From: Metridium senile | Lineage: Eukaryota > Cnidaria > Anthozoa > Actiniaria > Metridiidae | Assembly: GCA_949775045.1 (NCBI GenBank) | Contig: OX459100.1 | Coordinates: forward strand, 13,138,447 to 13,202,446 | Direction of reading: 5' to 3' | Length of the DNA stretch: 64,000 bases | Part shown: positions 58,495 to 64,000 of the stretch, piece by piece | Layout: the number at the start of each line of letters is the position of its first letter | Numbering within the stretch: position 1 is the stretch's first letter | The notes under the pieces: generated by a model | Database searches by the model: none | Seen by the model: only the letters and a program-made list of their open reading frames with translations | What the model was told of the DNA's origin: nothing | Made by a program: the position numbers and the translations under genes

Positions 58495-58820
58495 TGATTT
58501 AAACGAGGAGATCTCAAAGACGCATCGTGCCACTGACATCTAGTGCAACCAACGATACTTTTAATATCAATGTTGGAATCTCCACAATGAGCACAAGCAT
58601 GTTTTTTCTCCTTTTCGTCATTTTCGTCTTCTTCTTCATCAATGTTTCCATTTCCTCCATCTTGATTTCCATTATCTTCGTCATCGGAATCTTCTTCTTC
58701 CTCTTCTTTTTCCGCTCTCTCTTCGTCATCGGAGGTCATTCTTTCGTTTTCTTGTTCATTTTCAAATTTTTCCTGTTCTTTTTTCAGCACTTCATTCAAA
58801 ACCTTTTTATTTTGATCCAC
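58365..58820 (-). CDS. Acidic zinc-ribbon protein, C-terminal block
   Basis: The frame is open upstream of 58820 with no ATG there. It encodes a K/E-rich helix, an acidic stretch, then CAHCG...CTRCQW and CPICKHHFP...CNDCGG, two probable zinc ribbons. The last 45 codons lie in the left TIR and recur in the right TIR at 61444-61572. It overlaps the previous block by 25 bases in another frame, so both blocks are probably one gene split by a frame change. Family unknown. Confidence 0.5.
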   Translation of the reverse strand: MDQNKKVLNEVLKKEQEKFENEQENERMTSDDEERAEKEEEEEDSDDEDNGNQDGGNGNIDEEEDENDEKEKKHACAHCGDSNIDIKSIVGCTRCQWHDASLRSPRLNQVVNCPICKHHFPLNHDTVKSILVSCNDCGGISHHPYNRDDEE

Positions 58821-59197
58821 TTTTTGTTGATTCCGAGTTCTGCCAACCCATCCACAAATGACTTGAGGCCGCGAGGCTCTGGAATTTCTTTGTCATACGG
58901 GAGAAGCACATATTCTATAAGATCCACAATATTGGTTCTAGAAATGCGACGCTGATTTCGCAGAAGCTCATCACCCGGAGTCCAAAACAAAATGTTTCTA
59001 GAGGTGGCCATACTGTGCAAAAGTTCTGATGCCAGTCGTTGAGAAACTGATCCTGAAAGATCTTGTAAAACCAATTTGATAATAGGCTCCTCATCATCAC
59101 CATCATTATCATCATCATCTTCATTGTCACTCGGTTCATCAGGGTCTTCTTCCCCATAATCTAAATTTTCTTCGTCATTTTCTCGCTTTCTCTTCAT
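58796..59197 (-). CDS. Acidic protein, N-terminal block of the same gene
   Basis: ATG at 59197 (MKRKRENDEENLDYGEED) starts a basic patch followed by an Asp/Glu-rich region, then a more ordered segment (DLSGSVSQRLASELLHSM, LPYDKEIPEPRGLKSF). I do not recognise the family. Position beside the pX-like gene suggests a structural or DNA-associated role; this is inference. Confidence 0.45.
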   Translation of the reverse strand: MKRKRENDEENLDYGEEDPDEPSDNEDDDDNDGDDEEPIIKLVLQDLSGSVSQRLASELLHSMATSRNILFWTPGDELLRNQRRISRTNIVDLIEYVLLPYDKEIPEPRGLKSFVDGLAELGINKKWIKIKRF

Positions 59198-59262
59198 TTT
59201 GGACAAGTTACTCCTACCAATAACTAAAGCAAATGACTTTCTAGAAGAAGGAGCTCCTGAAT

Positions 59263-59580
59263 TTATATCAAAAGTCCAGTCAGAAAAGGGACTAGCAAAT
59301 CGGGAATAAATGAGCCTCCCTCTTGCACAAGAATTTGTTTCTTTTTCTTGTAAGAAATATTCGGATCTTGAAGACTTTTGATGGATTCTTTGTGGGGGGT
59401 CAACATTGTTAGGTCACGATTACTCAGTGGAGCATATCCTTGGCAAACATTGTGCGCTGCTTGGACTATGGCATGGACCTGTTCTGGTGTTGCAGTGTCA
59501 AGTAAGAATTGTCGTTGATGATGTGGACAGGAAACTAACAGCTGAAGATAGCCATGATTCCTCCTTACTACTCGAGACAT
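59263..59580 (-). CDS. pX-like basic protein with hydrophobic C-terminus
   Basis: ATG at 59580 follows a TATA box. About 105 residues: a basic start (MSRVVRRNHG), a helical region (ATPEQVHAIVQAAHNV), a lysine cluster (YKKKKQILVQ) followed by GG, then a hydrophobic end (FIPDLLVPFLTGLLI). This order resembles the adenovirus pX/minor core type proteins found in adintovirus-like elements. Those proteins bind DNA or membranes. The match is by pattern only. Confidence 0.45.
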   Translation of the reverse strand: MSRVVRRNHGYLQLLVSCPHHQRQFLLDTATPEQVHAIVQAAHNVCQGYAPLSNRDLTMLTPHKESIKSLQDPNISYKKKKQILVQEGGSFIPDLLVPFLTGLLI

Positions 59581-59615
59581 AATGACAAAATGATCTGAGT
59601 TTAAGTTGAGAGCTA

Positions 59616-59623
59616 TATTTATA
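59616..59623 (-). promoter_or_regulatory. TATA box of the leftward gene block
   Basis: TATAAATA on the minus strand, 36 bases before the ATG at 59580, implying a very short leader. Confidence 0.55.
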
Positions 59624-59639
59624 CTCCTGCACAATACCA

Positions 59640-59932
59640 ACAATAGCCGAGCCCACAGGCTCCGAGCCTAGCCTTCAGGCTCCAAGCCGAACCCACAGGC
59701 TCCGAGCCTAGCCTACAGGCTCCAAGCCGAGCCCACAGGCTCCGAGCCGAGCCTAGCCGAGCCTAGAACAATAGCCGAGCCGAGCCTCAAGGCTCCGAGC
59801 CGAGCCGAGCCGAGCCGAGCCGAGCCGAGCCGAGAATAGCCGAGCCGAGAACAATAGCCGAGCCTAGAACAATAGCCGAGCCTAGAACAATAGCCGAGCC
59901 TACAGACTCCGAGCTGAGCCTAGAACAATAGT
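59640..59932. repeat. GAGCC-rich minisatellite between divergent genes
   Basis: Units such as GAGCCCACAGGCTCCGAGCC and CCGAGCCTAGAACAATAG repeat for about 290 bp. It is GC-rich in an AT-rich setting and separates the two promoters. Confidence 0.85.
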
Positions 59933-60011
59933 TGACAAATCATGCGTGTAATAGAGATATATTAATACCCTTGGTTGAAGCATATTTTTCGCATTCTTTT
60001 TTGGACACAAG

Positions 60012-60999
60012 ATGGGTAGGTTGTGTCCTATTTGTGGAAAACTAGTGCAGCATATATGGTCACATCTAAGTCGTGTTCACAAGATTTATGGTTTGGATCG
60101 AACAATGCTGGTGCAACAAGAAAATCAGACGCCTATACATAACTTTAGCAGTCCAAAGGCTCTTGGCGAGAACCGCTTTAGCTTTCCAGATTTCAAGCAA
60201 AAAGGAAGAGGGTGTGAGCCATTTCGTTTGCAACATCCTTTTACCTGTATGGTATCGGGAATGACCGGATGTGGAAAAACCACTTGGGTACAAAATGTAT
60301 TGGAACATAAAAGCCGAATGATTAGCCCACCAACCCAGAGAATAATATGGTGTTATACAAGATGGCAGCCGGCCTATATGGAAATGATGCAGACTATCCG
60401 TGGAATTGAATTTGTGAAAGGAATTCCCTCTAATATTGAAAGCGATGATTATTTTTTATAACTTAATAGTCATTGATGATCAAATGAGTTCCGCCAGTAA
60501 CGACAAACAGGTTATCAACTTGTTTACACAGGGATCCCATCATCGCAACCTTAGTGTTTTCTACTTGGTTCAAAATCTCTTTCATCAGAGCAAAGGAAAC
60601 AGGGATATCAGCTTAAATTGTCACTACTTGGTAATATTCAAGAACCCCAGAGATAAACTTCAAATTTTCACATTGGCCAAGCAAATGTACCCAAGAAAAA
60701 CCGAATATTTTCTTCAGAAGTATGAAGAGGCGGTGAGCAGACCTTTTGGATACCTACTCATCGATTTGAAGACAACCACTCCAGATGATTGTAGACTTAG
60801 AACCAATGTTCTGCCTGACGAAAAGCAACAGTCAGATAATTCATCCGAAGATAAAGTATCGAAGGAATTGATCAAATACCTCAAGCAACAAAGTCTTGTT
60901 CTTCCTCCCATCGCGTCAAAAGTTCAAAACTTGCAAGATCAAATGGTTGATATATTGTCCACCTCCAAAATGATTTTCTTCAATACAAGAAAAAGTTGA
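60012..60999 (+). pseudogene. FtsK/HerA-like packaging ATPase, split by frame change
   Basis: ATG at 60012 opens with a C2H2-like finger (CPICGKLVQHIWSHLSRVH). Walker A GMTGCGKTT lies near residue 90. After 60461 reading must continue in another frame, where Walker B LIVIDDQM appears near 60475, followed by a sensor-like YLVQNLFHQ. The change falls at a run of six T (about 60452). Such ATPases pump DNA into capsids in Polintons, adintoviruses and other double jelly-roll lineages. A second frame change near 60990 leads into the next block. As it stands the protein would be truncated before Walker B. Confidence 0.65.
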
Positions 61000-61376
61000 A
61001 TTCCACTCCTTCGCCACTTCCTCGACCTTCTTCCAATTCAATGCAACCTGTTCCTATGGATACACCAACTGAATCAATGCCGCCCCCATTTCATGAAAAT
61101 GGTATCAGCCAATCAGAGGTTTCTACACCACTACCTACTCCTTCAATTTCAAATTATCAACCCTCTATCCCAGTGCAAACTCTGGTTCCTGAAGGGCTAT
61201 TAACACCACCCCCGAGTTCATCACCTGGTGAAAGAAAACGAAAGCGACCTCGATTTGACCAGATCAAAAATTTGTTGGATGATGATGCCCATAAAGTTCA
61301 AGGACCCTATTTGAAAGCTTATCGTTCACGGCGATCTATGAGAATAAGGAATCGTTTTAATCCTTTATTAGACTGA
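60996..61376 (+). CDS. Pro/Ser-rich protein with basic C-terminus
   Basis: No good ATG at the start; the frame overlaps the end of the ATPase block and may be its C-terminal extension in another frame. Pro/Ser/Thr-rich, then a basic GERKRKRPRF patch and YRSRRSMRIRNRFNPLLD at the end. The basic end suggests DNA or nuclear targeting; this is inference. Family unknown. Confidence 0.4.
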   Translation: MNSTPSPLPRPSSNSMQPVPMDTPTESMPPPFHENGISQSEVSTPLPTPSISNYQPSIPVQTLVPEGLLTPPPSSSPGERKRKRPRFDQIKNLLDDDAHKVQGPYLKAYRSRRSMRIRNRFNPLLD

Positions 61377-61632
61377 ACACTGATGATTCTTTCCGGGTTG
61401 AATACTTAACCACCAGTAACAAGCAATTATGCAACTATAAATTAGTAGTCAATTGTCCTATTTGTAAGCATCATTTTCCACTTAATCATGATACCGTAAA
61501 AAGTATCTTGGTGTCATGTAATGATTGTGGTGGTATTAGTCACCACCCTTATAATCGTGATGATGAAGAATAGTAATAAATAATTCAACAAACTGTGAAA
61601 AAGTCTCTACTTCTTTTTTTGTTTATTAAAAT

Positions 61633-61918
61633 TGTATCCTCTCCGGGAAGCCTCTCCCTCTCCGGTAAGTCCTCTCCGCTAATTAACTCCTCTCCGCTAA
61701 GTCCTCTCCCCTCTCCCTCTCCATTAAGTCCTCTCCGTTAAGTCCTCTCCCTCTCCGGTAAGTCCTCTCCGGTAAGTCCTCTCCGTTAAGTCCTCTCCCC
61801 TCTCCCTCTCCATTAAGTCCTCTCCGTTAAGTCCTCTCCCTCTCCGGTAAGTCCTCTCCGGTAAGTCCTCTCCGGTAAGTCCTCTCCGTTAAGTCCTTGC
61901 CGCTAAGTCCTCTCCGGC
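61633..61918 (-). repeat. Expanded GGAGAGGACTTA minisatellite
   Basis: About twenty irregular units (TAAGTCCTCTCC on the plus strand, with CCTCTCCCTCTCC variants). The same site in the left TIR has only about 80 bp. Confidence 0.85.
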
Positions 61919-62033
61919 ATGACCCACACGACCCGCACGAAAAAACAGGCTGCACATTGGATGATATCAACTCCAAAAGAAATGGACGTTCTGCAATCTC
62001 AACCTCATCAACTTGAACTGACTTTGAATCCAT
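61827..62033 (-). CDS. Small cysteine-bearing ORF in the right TIR
   Basis: Copy of the ORF at 58111-58353: the same first 50 residues (MDSKSVQVDEVEIAERPFLL), then a different repeat-encoded tail. The reading frame of the unique part is kept in both arms. Confidence 0.4.
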   Translation of the reverse strand: MDSKSVQVDEVEIAERPFLLELISSNVQPVFSCGSCGSCRRGLSGKDLTERTYRRGLTGEDLPERERT

Positions 62034-62505
62034 ACTGCTACTAGAGATAATTCTCAATAACCAGTTTGAAATTCCGTCTCCTATAAGTAATTGTTGATCA
62101 CGTGATGCATGAAATTCACCCTTAACTCCTCGTCAACTCGATTCAACCACTATCACCACTATCACCACTATCACCACTATCGCCCCTATCACCCCTATCA
62201 CCACTATCACCGGGGTATAATTCCATGCACATAAAACTACTAACGCCGTCAATATTTTGTGGTATTGCCGTCTCAAAATCGTAATTAGTTTTGTATCGCG
62301 ATTCCTGCAGTTTTGGCTATTTTTTACATCAAAATGTGCCTTTTTCTCATGATAAAACACTTAATTCTCTCAACAAAATAATTTTCTGTTCCCATGACAA
62401 TCGATCACGCAAGCACTTTTTTCACCGGGGACGTTTTGAAAAAAATCCCACTTTTTTTCAAAAACTGATCTTAATTTACCTAGAAAATGAAAAAAATGCT
62501 ATAAA

Positions 62506-63844
62506 ATGTATATGTTTCCGAAACAAACTTGGACTGACGACGACATGGAACTTCCCAGTTTCCAAATCTCCTCTCAAAGCACTTTTTTTGCCGATGAAAA
62601 TGCTACGTCGATGGCTTGTAACATATACAATTCAACAGCGACAACAGCCGTGTCCGGTGAAACTGGGAGCGATAAGAAGCGAAAAGCTAGTATTGTCATT
62701 CTTGAGGATGAAGACATTGAAGAGTTTCAAGGAAAACAAACTGCTGGAAATACCAAAAAAGGGACTGAAGTGGCCATTCGTCGCTTTGAAGCATGGTATC
62801 ATGAGCGATACGGCGAGGAAATAAACTTGCCAAATGTAAACAAAACAAACGCCAGCTACCTCCTGAAGCATTTCTTCTTAGAAATAAGAGACACCAGGAA
62901 AGACAGAGTTGGGGAGGAGTACGAACCATCTACCCTACAAACATACAGAAATGGTTTAAGGCGATATTTTTTAGAAAGAAACACCGGAGAAAAGTTTGAC
63001 ATCGGCGAGGACGAAGATCTCAAAAAAAAACTAGCATCAAAGAAAAAGCAGCTCAAATCTAAAGGCAAAGGAAACAGGCCAAACGAAGCTCATCCTTTGG
63101 ATGACATACAGATTGAAAAGTTGTGGGAGACCGGAGCGATTGGCCTAAAAACCCTAAGACAGATTTTGCATTTAGTTTGGTGGAATAACACCCGCCTGTT
63201 GATGAGAGGACGCCAAGAGCAGTTAAATTGTCAAATTCAAGACTTCGCCGATAGAGGGACCTTCTATGAATACACTGAGCGGTCTACTAAAACCAGAAAT
63301 GGAGAAAATGAGAATCCAAAGAGCAGACGGAAGTACAACAACAAAATATTCAGAGGAAATGGCGATGAAATGGATCCTTACCTTGCGCTAAAATTGTACC
63401 AAAAGAAACCACTACATTTTATCTTCAGCCTATCGACAATCCCAAAGGCAATATATGGTACAAAACGCTGTCATTAAAGAGAGATGGTCTTGGAAACATC
63501 ATGAAGAGAATGTCCGAAATAGCTGGGATACAGAACGAGGGAAACTTCACAAAACCCGGCTATTCAGAGTCTCCGTGGTCACTTCGATCCTCTGACCATT
63601 TCTGAGTTAACAGGCCATGCAAACCCCACAAGCATTCAGTCATAACTCCTTGGAAACCCAAAAGATGATGTTCGAGAAATTGGCTTATAGCCATTCTGGC
63701 GCCATTCAAAGCAGCACCTCTTCTGTAGTTAACACTTACAGTCATTCCAGCGAGAAAAAAGACGAGCACGTGCTCCCTGCCAACCTGTTGAGCAATTCAA
63801 CATTAAACAACTGTAGAATTCAGATTAATCTAAGCAAAACTTGA
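62506..63844 (+). pseudogene. Crypton-type tyrosine recombinase (DUF3504-like), decayed
   Basis: ATG at 62506 opens 323 codons. After an acidic start comes an N-terminal SAM-like region (TKKGTEVAIRRFEAWYHERY, NASYLLKHFFLEIRD, STLQTYRNGLRRYFL) and the catalytic core start (HLVWWNNTRLLMRGRQEQLN with the first arginine). The frame is lost near 63410. Further pieces of the C-terminal domain can be read in other frames: GHFDPLTISELTGHANPT near 63580 and YSH-NSLETQKMMFEKLAYS near 63640-63700. At least two frameshifts are needed. Cryptons insert through a tyrosine recombinase; domesticated relatives occur in animals. It starts about 215 bp outside the virus-like TIR. Confidence 0.65.
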
Positions 63845-64000
63845 ATTTGCAAACTACTGTAAAACCAAGACATTTTATCTATGTAAGTTGTGTATTTTCA
63901 GTGAGTATTTGAAACTCATTTGTTCTTACATTTGTAAACGGTTTTTGAAATTCGCTCGCTTCGTTTGAAAACACATCATTGTCAATTTAGATAAACATTT
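63845..64000. other. 3' flank, nothing recognised
   Basis: AT-rich DNA after the recombinase fragments. No feature is supported before the window ends. Confidence 0.4.

Larger units (their letters stand above)
57798..62292. mobile_element. Compact virus-like (Polinton/adintovirus-related?) element with long TIRs
   Basis: Terminal inverted repeats 57798-58494 and 61444-62292 bracket about 2.95 kb. The left half is transcribed leftward (zinc/acidic gene, pX-like gene) and the right half rightward (packaging-ATPase-like gene). Central divergent promoters carry TATA boxes around a GAGCC minisatellite. A FtsK/HerA-type ATPase with a pX-like basic protein points to the Polinton/adintovirus/adenovirus-like group. 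No DNA polymerase B, integrase, protease or capsid gene is visible, so this is a reduced derivative or a distinct small element. Target duplication was not found. Several genes are split between frames. Confidence 0.6.
61444..62292 (-). repeat. Right terminal inverted repeat of the virus-like element
   Basis: Inverse of 57798-58494, longer because the GGAGAGGACTTA-type array is expanded here. It also has about seven GGTGATAGT/G units (62145-62210) and the copied end of the zinc-ribbon gene. The small ORF is at 62033-61827. Confidence 0.85.

Noticed and set aside
58527..58955. Plus-strand hydrophobic ORF of 142 codons
   Set aside because: It is the antisense of the acidic Glu/Asp-rich gene; antisense of acidic repeats always looks hydrophobic.

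Overview
The window looks like repeat-rich, AT-rich, intron-containing animal DNA, most likely from a cnidarian (coral or anemone type). This rests on GT-AG introns with short exons, abundant palindromic MITEs, THAP-transposase, Helitron, Crypton and non-LTR elements, and several protein families that I associate with cnidarian repeat-rich loci. The taxonomic call is inference. I see no ordinary housekeeping gene. Almost every coding segment belongs to, or is related to, mobile DNA, and many are visibly broken.

Layout: 1-7116 (+) is an eight-exon HMGXB3/KDZ-related gene with a cysteine cluster. Its large intron holds a 2.4 kb fold-back element flanked by TTAA. 7.1-13 kb is mostly AT-rich non-coding DNA with hairpin repeats and a short degenerate array. 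13.0-20.9 kb (-) is a decayed Helitron (OTU protease-like domain, HUH Rep, PIF1-like helicase, RPA-like exons), interrupted by a clean 1.0 kb TTAA element. 23-28.9 kb has a partial cnidarian-type gene, a tRNA-derived SINE, a TIR element carrying a zinc-binding gene, and a zf-RVT LINE fragment. 29.1-32 kb is a LINE lodged in a ~55-bp minisatellite. 33.9-36.1 kb is a tandem duplication, one copy of which carries a MULE-like element with a foreign ORF. 37.4-38.8 kb is an RPA-like OB-fold gene in several frames.

42.8-45.0 kb is a cluster of hairpin MITEs and a fold-back element with a 10-bp target duplication. 45.3-55.7 kb is the largest unit: a 10.4 kb TTAA-flanked, Kolobok-like transposon. It has a P2X7-tail-like gene at one end and an eleven-exon THAP transposase at the other. 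The two genes point inward and both start next to the same inverted promoter-like box. A non-LTR retrotransposon and two hairpin MITEs are nested in it.

57.8-62.3 kb is a compact virus-like element with 0.7-0.85 kb terminal inverted repeats. It has two divergent gene blocks around a GAGCC-rich minisatellite, one encoding a packaging-ATPase-like protein and the other a small pX-like basic protein. No polymerase, integrase or capsid is visible. A Crypton-type tyrosine recombinase pseudogene lies just outside its right end.

The window is best read as a nested transposon landscape. At least four TIR families with different ends all sit in TTAA sites, so the THAP transposase at 48-55 kb, or relatives elsewhere in the genome, could have mobilised some of the non-autonomous copies. 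That link is inference.
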